From an uncultured Clostridia bacterium (lineage in GTDB: Bacteria > Bacillota > Clostridia > Christensenellales > UBA1242): a DNA stretch of 43,471 nt. Under the pieces are notes generated by a model. It had not been told where the DNA came from. It made no database searches and worked only from the letters and a program-made list of their open reading frames with translations. The stretch lies in NCBI GenBank assembly GCA_947630075.1, contig CANRGF010000003.1, positions 1-43,471 of the forward strand. Reading direction: 5' to 3'. A program made the position numbers and the translations under genes. Every line of letters starts with the position of its first letter. Position 1 is the first letter of the stretch. Positions 15,802 to 22,632 of the stretch are shown in pieces.

Positions 15802-16140
15802 TTAAACCAATTCGAACTCAATTCCCACCACGCCATACTTGTTTTGCTCACTTAAAGGATAAAAATTTTCCATATCGTGCGGGTTGGCTTTTTGGTTGGG
15901 TAAATAGCCTAATTTTGCGTTATCTAAGTTTTTATAGAGTTCGATAAAATTTTTAAACTTGTGAAGGGCTTTTATTTTAACTTTTAGTTTCAAATTTTCG
16001 TGTTCTGCGTTGGTGAAAATCAAATAATCTCCCACCTTATACGCACTGCGCTTTTCATCTAGCAAACGCATTTCAATTGTTTTGTGCCCAGATTTCACTA
16101 GAGCAAAATATTCATCGTTTAAATGTAAGTTGAAAGTCAT
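15802..16140 (-). CDS. ASCH-domain protein
   Basis: 112 residues. The start FNLHLNDEYFALVKSGHKTIEMRLLDEKR, then YKVGDYLIFTNAEHENLKLKVKIKALHKF, is the ASCH beta-barrel with the GxKxxE-type motif (SGHKTIEMR). NKYGVVGIEF closes the barrel. ASCH domains are PUA-related RNA-binding or nucleoside-amidohydrolase folds; this short form is usually uncharacterised. It starts 6 nt after yidC, so it is the last gene of the rpmH operon, which hints at an RNA-related role. Confidence 0.85.
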   Translation of the reverse strand: MTFNLHLNDEYFALVKSGHKTIEMRLLDEKRSAYKVGDYLIFTNAEHENLKLKVKIKALHKFKNFIELYKNLDNAKLGYLPNQKANPHDMENFYPLSEQNKYGVVGIEFELV

Positions 16141-16146
16141 TTTTCC

Positions 16147-17199
16147 CTACTTTTTATAGTTTCTTGAATATTCCACCACTTCCACATTCTTTTTCTTTAA
16201 AAGCAACTGCTCATTGCCTTCATATTTCTTATTTATCTTCCTAAATATGAGTGAAATGATTGTGGAAATGATTGCCGACATGATTGAGTTTGCAAGGATA
16301 TAAAGTGTGTAAACGCAGTTTGAATTGATTGCAAGGATAAACATCGTGATTGGAATGATGCCAAACATCACCTTGTTCATCATGCTCATTTTCTGCCCTT
16401 TTGGAGCGAGCAGTTTTGCAGACAATAGTTGGGTTAGGAATGACACAACCACAGCAAGAATTATAAGCACATATATGCCGTTTGGCTGAGCCTTTTCGCC
16501 ATCTATGGCTTTTGTGATAATTCCATATCTATCTTTAACGGCGTCCGCTTCGGCACCTTCAATTTTTTCATTTTTAATATAGTCTTCTATATCCACGAAT
16601 TGGCTGGTTTTAGTGTCGCTCTTCCAAACGTTTTTAATCCAAAGCCAACTATTCTTTTTCTTCATGTCCTCATATTTTTGCACGGCGGATTTTGTGGCCA
16701 ATTCTTTTGCTTCAACAATCTGCCCATCAGTTGGGTCTTCCCCCGCCTTCTTTATTTCGGCATTATAAGTTTGAACATACGCACTATCTAGTTCGCGATA
16801 ACTTTCATAAAGTTTTTCGTTGCCATACGCCCTAACCGAGCCGAACAGCGAAAACACGATGACAATGTTTAGCACCATAGACAATAGCATTATTAAGCAG
16901 CTGCCGCCCATGCCAGTGTTGTATTTCTTATAAACCTTATTTGTTTCCTGATTTAGTTTCTCTTTATTGTTGCCATATTTCTTTTGCAAGGCGTCAAGTT
17001 CGGGTTGCATAGCGGCAGAAACGCGCGCCTGCTTTTGCCCCGCCACCCTTTGCAAAACATCTAATGGACTGAGCACAATCTTCAACACTATAGTAAAAAC
17101 CACGATTGCCCAGCCGTAGCTCACAATCCATTTTGCAAATTGATTGATTAAAATTGTCCATAAATTATTGCCCGCAAGCAATGTTGATAAATTTAACAT
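16147..17199 (-). CDS. yidC: Membrane protein insertase YidC/OxaI
   Basis: 350 residues. TM1 (ILINQFAKWIVSYGWAIVVFTIVLKIVLSPL), the cytoplasmic hairpin (QKQARVSAAMQPELDALQKKYGNNKEKLNQET) and TM segments LIMLLSMVLNIVIVFSLF, GIYVLIILAVVVSFLTQLL, VMFGIIPITMFILAINSN and LYILANSIMSAIISTIISLIF match the Gram-positive YidC/SpoIIIJ type. The outside loop between TM2 and TM3 is unusually long (about 120 residues, K/E-rich). It inserts membrane proteins with or after SecYEG. Start supported by AGGAA upstream; yidD ends 25 nt before. Confidence 0.95.
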   Translation of the reverse strand: MLNLSTLLAGNNLWTILINQFAKWIVSYGWAIVVFTIVLKIVLSPLDVLQRVAGQKQARVSAAMQPELDALQKKYGNNKEKLNQETNKVYKKYNTGMGGSCLIMLLSMVLNIVIVFSLFGSVRAYGNEKLYESYRELDSAYVQTYNAEIKKAGEDPTDGQIVEAKELATKSAVQKYEDMKKKNSWLWIKNVWKSDTKTSQFVDIEDYIKNEKIEGAEADAVKDRYGIITKAIDGEKAQPNGIYVLIILAVVVSFLTQLLSAKLLAPKGQKMSMMNKVMFGIIPITMFILAINSNCVYTLYILANSIMSAIISTIISLIFRKINKKYEGNEQLLLKKKNVEVVEYSRNYKK

Positions 17200-17223
17200 A
17201 ATAATTCCTATTTAAAAGCAAAG

Positions 17224-17499
17224 TTAACATTTATATTTATAATTGCCATGCAAATTGAGTTTTGGAAAGTCCACTCCCGCAGCATGATGCGCTCTGCACC
17301 TTAAAAGCCTTTTAGTGGCATAAATTATGCCCAAAATTGCACCAAACTCCCAAATGCACCAAAGTGCGTAGGTTGAGCAAGTGGGCAAATATTTGCACCC
17401 ATTACCTATGATTTTGCTAAGAGTTAGTTTGTATGCCCAAATGAGCAAAACGCACAGAAGTGTGAGCGGAAAAGTGAGGATATAAAAAACTCTAAACAT
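17224..17499 (-). CDS. yidD: YidD membrane protein insertion efficiency factor
   Basis: 91 residues. The hallmark CKYLPTCSTYALWCIWEFGA, followed by RLLRCRAHHAAGVDFP, is the YidD (haemolytic) signature with its paired Cys. The N-terminus is a hydrophobic helix. YidD assists YidC-dependent insertion. It overlaps the end of rnpA by 8 nt, the usual conserved arrangement. Confidence 0.93.
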   Translation of the reverse strand: MFRVFYILTFPLTLLCVLLIWAYKLTLSKIIGNGCKYLPTCSTYALWCIWEFGAILGIIYATKRLLRCRAHHAAGVDFPKLNLHGNYKYKC

Positions 17500-17923
17500 T
17501 TTTGCTCTTCTTTTGGCTAGCAGATTTTGCCGATTTTTTTGGCTCAGTGGCGAGTTTTTTGGTTTCTGCTCTGTTTTCTTTTGCCTCGCCCTTCATTAGC
17601 CCGTTTTTCTTCAACATGGCAAGCAACTCTTCTTCAACCTCTGTGGACTTTTTCTCCACGATTGGAGGCTTCGCCGTGATAATATAGTTTTTAATGGCAA
17701 ACTTTTCAATGTTTAGCCTGCACGCTTCGCTTATAATTCGCTTAACGCGGCTTCTAATCACGCTATTGCCAACCTGCTTTGAAACGCTAATGCCAATTTG
17801 AGCATAAGGCTTGAAAGCGCGAACGTAATGAATTGAAAAGTCGGCGCAATGTGCAATCTGCCCCTTCTTATAAATATAATTAAATTCCTTCCGCTTTTTT
17901 AAGCGGTTGACTTTGCTTAACAT
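17492..17923 (-). CDS. rnpA: Ribonuclease P protein component with Lys/Ala-rich tail
   Basis: 143 residues. The core (1-105) shows LKKRKEFNYIYKKGQ, GISVSKQVGNSVIRSRVKRIISEA (the RNR-type motif) and YIITAKPPI. RnpA is the protein subunit of RNase P, which trims the 5' end of tRNA. Bacterial RnpA is commonly about 110-125 residues; the last 35 or so here are a K/A/S/E-rich tail (KKSAKSASQKKSKNV). Lies between rpmH and yidD in the conserved operon. Confidence 0.94.
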   Translation of the reverse strand: MLSKVNRLKKRKEFNYIYKKGQIAHCADFSIHYVRAFKPYAQIGISVSKQVGNSVIRSRVKRIISEACRLNIEKFAIKNYIITAKPPIVEKKSTEVEEELLAMLKKNGLMKGEAKENRAETKKLATEPKKSAKSASQKKSKNV

Positions 17924-17931
17924 TCCCGCTC

Positions 17932-18066
17932 CTAAACGGTTAATTCTTTTCTGCCCTTATTTCTGCGCCTTTTTAACACATTTCTGCCAGACAAAGTTCT
18001 CATTCTGGCCCTAAACCCGTGCACTTTGTTGCGCTGTTTCTTTTTTGGCTGATAAGTCTGTTTCAT
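17932..18066 (-). CDS. rpmH: 50S ribosomal protein bL34
   Basis: 44 residues, below the usual ORF cutoff. It begins MKQTYQPKKKQRNKVHGF and continues with RARMRT, SGRNVLKRRRNKGRKEL, an unmistakable bL34. AAAAGGAGA precedes the ATG. It heads the rpmH-rnpA-yidD-yidC-ASCH operon behind its own consensus promoter. Confidence 0.97.
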   Translation of the reverse strand: MKQTYQPKKKQRNKVHGFRARMRTLSGRNVLKRRRNKGRKELTV

Positions 18067-18093
18067 TTAGTTCTCCTTTTAATAGACTAGGTT

Positions 18094-18122
18094 ATAATAA
18101 CAAAAAAAACAGTTAATGTCAA
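18094..18122 (-). promoter_or_regulatory. Consensus promoter of rpmH operon
   Basis: Leftward TTGACA (18122-18117), 17 bp, TATTAT (18099-18094). Confidence 0.78.
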
Positions 18123-18176
18123 TAAGAAAACGGCAAAAACTCCAATAAAAAGCACCTCATTTAAGCCAATATTAAT

Positions 18177-18283
18177 AAAAAAGCCCGCTCTTGCGGGCTC
18201 GATTGGCAGGCCTTGACCAAGTTCAAAATTACTCGTGCGTCCGGGAGTAGTCGCTAGTCCACAACACTTTCCTCTCTTGAACG
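18177..18283 (-). ncRNA. Candidate structured small RNA upstream of rpmH
   Basis: A consensus promoter reads leftward into a stretch of about 107 nt that ends in a strong terminator (AGCCCGC 18182-18188, TCTT loop, GCGGGCT 18193-18199, then U run), with no credible protein. The RNA folds as a three-way junction: GUUCAA (18282-18277) pairs UUGAAC (18226-18221), enclosing GUUG/CGAC (18265-18262 with 18253-18250) and UACUC/GAGUA (18249-18245 with 18234-18230). A fourth small helix, UUGG/CCAA, lies before the terminator. It lacks the SRP RNA GGAAG-AGCAGCC motif, and I match it to no riboswitch or 6S RNA. Identity unknown. Confidence 0.6.
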
Positions 18284-18288
18284 ATATA

Positions 18289-18318
18289 ATTATAACTGAC
18301 ACTTTGGGGTCATGTCAA
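18289..18318 (-). promoter_or_regulatory. Consensus promoter of the small RNA
   Basis: Leftward TTGACA (18318-18313), 17-18 bp, then TTATAAT (18295-18289). Confidence 0.8.
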
Positions 18319-18352
18319 GTATTTTTATTCGATTTTTGAAATAATATTGAAT

Positions 18353-18580
18353 ATGGAAAATAAAGAGCAAGTGTTAAAAATATTTGCCAAAAAACTTAAA
18401 GAACTCTTGAAGGAAAACAATCTAAACAACTCCACCTTCGCTGCAAAATGCGGAATTCCTCGCACCACAATTAATAGTTGGACAGAGTGCAAGAAAATTC
18501 CAAAGGCGGACGCATTGCTAGTGGTGGCAGAGTTTTTTAATGTGTCGGTGGATTTCTTGCTTGGGAGAGAAGATTTTTAA
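18353..18580 (+). CDS. XRE-family transcriptional regulator
   Basis: 75 residues from ATG 18353. It is almost wholly an HTH_3 domain: KKLKELLKENNLNNSTFAAK, CGIPRTTINSWTECKKIP, DALLVVAEFFNVSVDFLLGR. The GIPRTTINSW stretch is the recognition helix. TAATAT ends 5 nt before the ATG and no ribosome site is seen. It is divergent from the small RNA promoter 35 bp away, so that promoter is a candidate target. Followed by a terminator. Confidence 0.85.
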   Translation: MENKEQVLKIFAKKLKELLKENNLNNSTFAAKCGIPRTTINSWTECKKIPKADALLVVAEFFNVSVDFLLGREDF

Positions 18581-18582
18581 AA

Positions 18583-18605
18583 AGGCCGCATTGAGCGGCT
18601 TTTTA
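18583..18605. terminator. Bidirectional terminator, XRE gene and HD gene
   Basis: GCCGC (18585-18589) pairs with GCGGC (18595-18599), flanked by A and T runs. Confidence 0.75.
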
Positions 18606-19319
18606 TAATTTATCTTGTGTGTCCTTAAAATTGAAACTTTCGTGCCAACTATGAAAATTTGGGTGAATATAGGTTGTGTTTTTAAACACCAAGTCGTTAT
18701 ATTTTGTGCCCACAAAAATTTTATAAGGAATATATTTATCTAAAGCTTCCCATATTTCGTCAACGAGTGAAGCTTGCAACACACTGAAATATTGCGACCT
18801 TTCATCTTCCACATATTTCAAAATATATTCAGTGCCTCGCCTTAACTTAAATTTTTCGTCTAGCGAAAGGCAGGTGCTATCGCAAATATTGCCCAATCTA
18901 TCTGCCAATTTCAAAACGAGTGCATAGTCGGACATGGCAACCATCTTCTCAGCAAGATAATTGTCTTTGCCTTTTTCATTTTTTTCGTAGTTTACAGTTG
19001 TTACATCTTGCACCAGCCCGGCAACCACTTCACCAAACTTTTTTTCCAAAATTTTTGGGCAAGTATAAGTGTCTTCGAGAGTGTCATGCAAATAGGCAGC
19101 GGCAACAAGCATTGGAAGAACTTCCACATCTTCTTTCCTTCCATATTTCATCACCATTTTTTTCAAGATTTCCGCCACCATCTTAGGATGCTCAATATAA
19201 GGAGTTTTGCCATCCTTTCTAAACTGATGGCGGTGTTTCTTTTTTGCAAACTTTAACGCTTCGTTTTCGTCTAAAACTTTTTCTTTTCTTTTGAATAGAC
19301 GGTCTAAAATTAAACCCAC
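18603..19319 (-). CDS. HD-domain hydrolase related to RelA/SpoT alarmone hydrolase
   Basis: 238 residues from a GTG start with AGGTGG upstream. The N-terminal 150 residues match the RelA/SpoT-type HD domain: AKKKHRHQFRKDGKTPYIEH (His), AAYLHDTLEDT (His-Asp at 78-79) and LVLKLADRLGN (distal Asp). That set binds one metal and removes the 3' pyrophosphate from (p)ppGpp in small alarmone hydrolases. The synthetase, TGS and ACT domains are absent. The last 60 residues (IPYKIFVGTKYNDLVFKNTT) are unlike MESH1-type enzymes. Hydrolase fold is firm, substrate inferred. Confidence 0.85.
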   Translation of the reverse strand: MGLILDRLFKRKEKVLDENEALKFAKKKHRHQFRKDGKTPYIEHPKMVAEILKKMVMKYGRKEDVEVLPMLVAAAYLHDTLEDTYTCPKILEKKFGEVVAGLVQDVTTVNYEKNEKGKDNYLAEKMVAMSDYALVLKLADRLGNICDSTCLSLDEKFKLRRGTEYILKYVEDERSQYFSVLQASLVDEIWEALDKYIPYKIFVGTKYNDLVFKNTTYIHPNFHSWHESFNFKDTQDKL

Positions 19320-19371
19320 CTTTCACCACCTTTTGCAAAAGACTTCAAATTTAATCTTGCCTATTCGTAAT

Positions 19372-19399
19372 ATTATATCATAAAAAGCAAGTTTGTCAA
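19372..19399 (-). promoter_or_regulatory. Promoter of HD hydrolase
   Basis: Leftward TTGACA (19399-19394), 16 bp, TATAAT (19377-19372). Confidence 0.75.
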
Positions 19400-19451
19400 C
19401 AAACAAACCTTGAATTTTGTGGGTTTTGTGTGCGTTTTATTTGCGTGAAAA

Positions 19452-19495
19452 ATTGCTAGCCTTTTAAACCTCTGCTTTGCCTATCCATATCTTCC
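19452..19495. repeat. Direct repeat copy 1 (duplicated tail of FakA-like gene)
   Basis: 44 nt matching 19607-19650 with one difference. Read leftward it encodes EEDMDRQSRGLKG and a stop, the C-terminus of the adjacent gene, but as an orphan fragment. The 110 bp between the copies contain two hairpins and two copies of GCTTTTGCTC. Otherwise 19400-19610 holds no gene. Confidence 0.85.
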
Positions 19496-19562
19496 TCGTC
19501 GAAAAATTCGCTTTTGCTCGTTTGCTAAAGCAAACTTCGGCTTTTGCTCTTTTTCTCCTCTT

Positions 19563-19587
19563 CTCTGCAAAACTTTATTTTGCAGAG
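19563..19587. repeat. Stem-loop between the two direct repeats
   Basis: CTCTGCAAAA (19563-19572) and TTTTGCAGAG (19578-19587) are perfect arms around 5 nt. A smaller hairpin, GTTTGC-TAAA-GCAAAC, is at 19520-19535. Confidence 0.7.
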
Positions 19588-19596
19588 ATTTTGTGC

Positions 19597-19655
19597 GTTG
19601 TGGAAGATTGCTAGCCTTTCAAACCTCTGCTTTGCCTATCCATATCTTCCACAAC
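19597..19655. repeat. Direct repeat copy 2 with 12-bp inverted repeat arms
   Basis: The second 44-nt copy (19607-19650) lies between perfect arms GTTGTGGAAGAT (19597-19608) and ATCTTCCACAAC (19644-19655). The right arm is coding sequence for VVED of the FakA-like gene; the left arm is just after its stop. Confidence 0.85.
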
Positions 19656-19877
19656 GATGTCGCAAATTTCGCCAACTGTGGAGCAATATTTAAGCACGTC
19701 CCAAGGTTCATTTGTGTGGAAATGGATTTTTATTGTTTCGCTCGTGGCTCCCAATCCATCACCAACCACAATTAAGCAATCACCTTTAAAGTTTTTCAAA
19801 AAATAATTGCGAATATCATCTTCACTTAAATTTTTGCCTTCAATTAAAAGTTGAGTGTCATATCTAAATTCAATCAT
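19611..19877 (-). CDS. Small FakA/YloV C-terminal-like protein
   Basis: 88 residues with AGGAGAC before the ATG. FRYDTQLLIEGKNLSEDDIR, LIVVGDGLGATSETIKIHFH and NEPWDVLKYCSTVGEICDIV, ending ED-MDRQSRG, match the C-terminal domain of the DAK2-like fatty acid kinase FakA ('YCTEF.IEG... GDSLVVVGD...KVHVHTN.P.....a...G.l..I.i.NM..Q'). Free-standing short versions occur in Clostridia, often annotated 'kinase to dihydroxyacetone kinase'. No catalytic kinase part exists here, so a kinase role is unlikely; a binding role is possible. Its 3' end is duplicated downstream. Confidence 0.75.
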   Translation of the reverse strand: MIEFRYDTQLLIEGKNLSEDDIRNYFLKNFKGDCLIVVGDGLGATSETIKIHFHTNEPWDVLKYCSTVGEICDIVVEDMDRQSRGLKG

Positions 19878-19986
19878 AGTGTCTCCTATGTTTTTTTATT
19901 ATAAAATAAATTTTTGAAAAAGTAAAACAAATTTTATCTCTCAATTTTGCTCTAATTTAAAATTTATTGAAATAAAACAAATAGGT

Positions 19987-20015
19987 TTGACAAAATTAAT
20001 TTTAGAAAATATAAT
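19987..20015 (+). promoter_or_regulatory. Consensus promoter of recF
   Basis: TTGACA (19987-19992), 17 bp, TATAAT (20010-20015). The TTG at 19987 is the -35 box, not a start codon. Confidence 0.82.
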
Positions 20016-20022
20016 TATAAAA

Positions 20023-21096
20023 ATGGAAATAAAAGAGGTTAAACTTAATAATTTTAGAAATTATAGTCAAGCAAAAATAGATTTTAAGAATGGTTTAAAT
20101 TTCATTGTTGGCAAAAACGCACAAGGCAAAACAAATTTATTGGAAAGCATATATATTTCAAGCATTGGCAAAAGCCCAAGAATAAGGAAAGATAAATTAA
20201 TCATTAAATTTGGTGAAGAGCGAGCAAAAATTGACATTGATTTTTCCACTCTTGCAGGCAAAAAAAACATTCAAATTTTTTTGGACAAACAAAATAAAAA
20301 GGCAATTAAAATAAACAATCTTAATGTGCTAAAACTAACTGAATTGGTAGGGTGCTTATCTGTGGTTTATTTCAGCCCGGACGAACTAAAACTCATCAAA
20401 GAAGTGCCTGAAGATAGGCGCACCTTTTTAGATATTTCCATAAGCCAGTTTGATAAAAATTATTTATATAACCTATTAAAGTATGATAAAATTTTGCGCC
20501 AGCGAAACACGATTTTGAAGTCTAACGAAAGCATTAATAGCAAGATTGAGCAATTAAAACTTTTCACTCCACAATTAGTTGACACTGCCGAAAAAATCAT
20601 CTTAAAAAGGCTAGAATTTGTGGAAAATTTGCGCCCTATTGCAAAAGAAATTCACAAGAAAATCACGCTAGACGAAAATTTAGAAATTGAATATAGTTAT
20701 AAGCCAAATAACAAGCCTATTAAAGAGGATTTAAGCGAACAATTTGAAAAGATAATAAATAAAGAAATAGAACTTGGATACACTTGCCTTGGTCCGCACC
20801 GTGATGATTTGGAGTTTAAAATTAATGGGTTAGATTGCAAAAATTTTGCAAGCCAAGGTCAGCAGCGCACGGTGGCACTAGTGGTGAAACTCTCTCTCAT
20901 GGAAGTAATAAAAAATGAAATTAATGAATATCCAATTTTGTTGCTTGATGATGTGTTGAGCGAGCTCGATTTGGCAAGGCAAAATAGGCTTTTGGAGTTT
21001 TCCACAAAATATCAAACTCTAATTACTTGCACTAATTTGCCCGAAACAAATTTGCCTTATAATGAAATAAAAATTGAAAATGGTGCAGTTTTATAA
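20023..21096 (+). CDS. recF: DNA replication and repair protein RecF
   Basis: 357 residues from ATG 20023, beginning MEIKEVKLNNFRNYSQAKID. Walker A is GKNAQGKTNLLESI, the ABC signature region is ASQGQQRTVALVVKLSLMEV, and Walker B is ILLLDDVLSELD. RecF is an SMC-like ATPase that helps load RecA at single-strand gaps. It normally follows dnaN; here it is 3.4 kb from dnaN across the origin and galE, with its own promoter. The -10 box ends 7 nt before the ATG and no ribosome site exists. Confidence 0.95.
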   Translation: MEIKEVKLNNFRNYSQAKIDFKNGLNFIVGKNAQGKTNLLESIYISSIGKSPRIRKDKLIIKFGEERAKIDIDFSTLAGKKNIQIFLDKQNKKAIKINNLNVLKLTELVGCLSVVYFSPDELKLIKEVPEDRRTFLDISISQFDKNYLYNLLKYDKILRQRNTILKSNESINSKIEQLKLFTPQLVDTAEKIILKRLEFVENLRPIAKEIHKKITLDENLEIEYSYKPNNKPIKEDLSEQFEKIINKEIELGYTCLGPHRDDLEFKINGLDCKNFASQGQQRTVALVVKLSLMEVIKNEINEYPILLLDDVLSELDLARQNRLLEFSTKYQTLITCTNLPETNLPYNEIKIENGAVL

Positions 21097-21103
21097 TTTA
21101 TCC

Positions 21104-21131
21104 TTGACAAATTGATTTTTTATGATAGAAT
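21104..21131 (+). promoter_or_regulatory. Promoter of the 21149 gene
   Basis: TTGACA (21104-21109), 16 bp, TAGAAT (21126-21131). Confidence 0.7.
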
Positions 21132-21148
21132 TAACTTAGGAGCAAAAA

Positions 21149-21484
21149 ATGAACATAGAAGAAAATTTTAATTCAACTTCAAATGAAACTACTAAAAATA
21201 TAAATAATGAAAAATCCAAGCCAATGCTGGCAGATTTAATTTCAAAAAATGCCAAAAAAGCTTTTGGACGCAAAAGACTGAAAGAGAGTTGCCTAACCTG
21301 CCCAGATTGTGGCAACGCTTTGCCTTTCAACTCAATTTTTAGAATATATATGCACTCAAACAGCGAAGATCTTAATTGTTGGTATCAAGCAAATGAATTT
21401 GGTGAGTGTGTGGATAACAACCAAATGCGAGCAGAACGAATTGCAAAATTTAATGGAGAAAATTTTAACGAAGCAAAATTTTAA
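21149..21484 (+). CDS. Small zinc-ribbon-like uncharacterised protein
   Basis: 111 residues, TTAGGAG 8 nt before the ATG. The first 35 residues are N/E/K-rich and probably disordered. CLTCPDCG (C-x2-C-x2-C) with Cys in DLNCWYQ and GECVDNNQ suggests a metal-binding knuckle. I recognise no family. Its own promoter and terminator show it is an expressed unit rather than a recF operon member. Confidence 0.7.
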   Translation: MNIEENFNSTSNETTKNINNEKSKPMLADLISKNAKKAFGRKRLKESCLTCPDCGNALPFNSIFRIYMHSNSEDLNCWYQANEFGECVDNNQMRAERIAKFNGENFNEAKF

Positions 21485-21485
21485 T

Positions 21486-21513
21486 AAAAAGTGGTAAATT
21501 GCCACTTTTTTTT
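21486..21513 (+). terminator. Terminator after the 21149 gene
   Basis: AAAGTGG (21488-21494), 7-nt loop, CCACTTT (21502-21508), T run. Confidence 0.75.
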
Positions 21514-21532
21514 ATAAACATTAAAAAATATT

Positions 21533-21560
21533 TTGAAAATTTAGTTTTATTTGTTATAAT
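21533..21560 (+). promoter_or_regulatory. Promoter of galE
   Basis: TTGAAA (21533-21538), 16 bp, TATAAT (21555-21560). Confidence 0.65.
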
Positions 21561-21590
21561 CTAATAGAATTCATTAATAGGAGGTTTTTA

Positions 21591-22610
21591 ATGATTTTAT
21601 TAACAGGTGGGCTTGGATATATTGGCTCACACACAGCAGTGGAACTGCTAAACGCAGGCGAAGATGTTGTTTGCTTAGACAACCTTTCAAATAGCGACAT
21701 TTCTGTGAAAGATAAAATTAAGCAAATTGTTAGCAAAACTCGTGAATTGACCGATGAAAATTTTAAAGTTTACATTGGTGATGCTCGCGACTATAAGACA
21801 TTGGACAAAATCTTTTGTGAAAACAAAATCAATTCGGTAATTCATTTTGCAGGGTTAAAGGCGGTTGGGGAATCGGTGGAACTCCCTCTTAAATATTACG
21901 ATAATAACCTTATTTCCACAATTAATCTGCTTGAAGTGATGAAAAATCACGGTGTTAAAAATTTCGTGTTTAGCTCATCAGCAACAGTTTATGGTGTGGC
22001 AAAGTCTATGCCAATCTATGAAAAATTTGAAACAGGTGCAGTTACCAACCCTTATGGGCGCACAAAATATTTCATTGAAGAAATATTAAAAGATGTTTAT
22101 GCTAGCGATAAATCTTTCAACATTATCATTTTAAGATATTTCAACCCAATTGGAGCGCATGATAGTGGTCTAATCGGTGAAAATCCTAATGGAATTCCAA
22201 ACAATCTTATGCCATACATTTCCCGTGTGGCAACAGGCAAACTTGAATATTTAAGTGTGTTTGGTGATGACTACAACACTCATGACGGCACAGGCGTGAG
22301 GGATTATATCCATGTGGTTGATTTGGCGCTTGGTCATGTGAAGGCTGTAAAAAAATTAAAGTCTAAATGTGGGCTAAAAATATACAATCTTGGCACGGGC
22401 GTTGGCTATTCAGTGCTAGATATTGTGAATGCCTACAACAAAGTGTGCGGTGGCAAGGTTAAATATAAGATTGTTGGGCGCAGGCCGGGCGATATAGATA
22501 TCTGCTATGCAAATGCAGATAAAGCAAAAAAAGAGCTTGGTTGGGTGGCAGAAAGAAATCTTGAAAATATGTGCAAAACGAGTTATAACTTTGAAAAGAA
22601 AAATAAATAG
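21591..22610 (+). CDS. galE: UDP-glucose 4-epimerase
   Basis: 339 residues, AGGAGG upstream. The NAD-binding motif is LLTGGLGYIGSHTAVELLNA; the catalytic pair is Ser/Thr in FVFSSSATVYG and Tyr-x3-Lys in NPYGRTKYFIEE. FNPIGAHDSGLIGENPNGIP and DGTGVRDYIHVVDLALGHV are GalE-specific. It interconverts UDP-glucose and UDP-galactose for envelope sugars. Monocistronic and placed between recF and dnaA, an unusual location beside the origin. Confidence 0.96.
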   Translation: MILLTGGLGYIGSHTAVELLNAGEDVVCLDNLSNSDISVKDKIKQIVSKTRELTDENFKVYIGDARDYKTLDKIFCENKINSVIHFAGLKAVGESVELPLKYYDNNLISTINLLEVMKNHGVKNFVFSSSATVYGVAKSMPIYEKFETGAVTNPYGRTKYFIEEILKDVYASDKSFNIIILRYFNPIGAHDSGLIGENPNGIPNNLMPYISRVATGKLEYLSVFGDDYNTHDGTGVRDYIHVVDLALGHVKAVKKLKSKCGLKIYNLGTGVGYSVLDIVNAYNKVCGGKVKYKIVGRRPGDIDICYANADKAKKELGWVAERNLENMCKTSYNFEKKNK

Positions 22611-22632
22611 TGGCACTTGCCACTATTTTTTA
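22606..22632. terminator. Bidirectional terminator, galE and dnaA
   Basis: AATAGTGGCA (22606-22615), CT, TGCCACTATT (22618-22627), T runs on both strands. Confidence 0.85.

Noticed and set aside
18177..18283. 4.5S/SRP RNA identity for the small RNA
   Set aside because: The conserved GGAAG and AGCAGCC elements of the SRP Alu-less hairpin are absent.
19987..20022. Upstream TTG start for recF
   Set aside because: This TTG is the -35 box and the frame crosses the -10 box.
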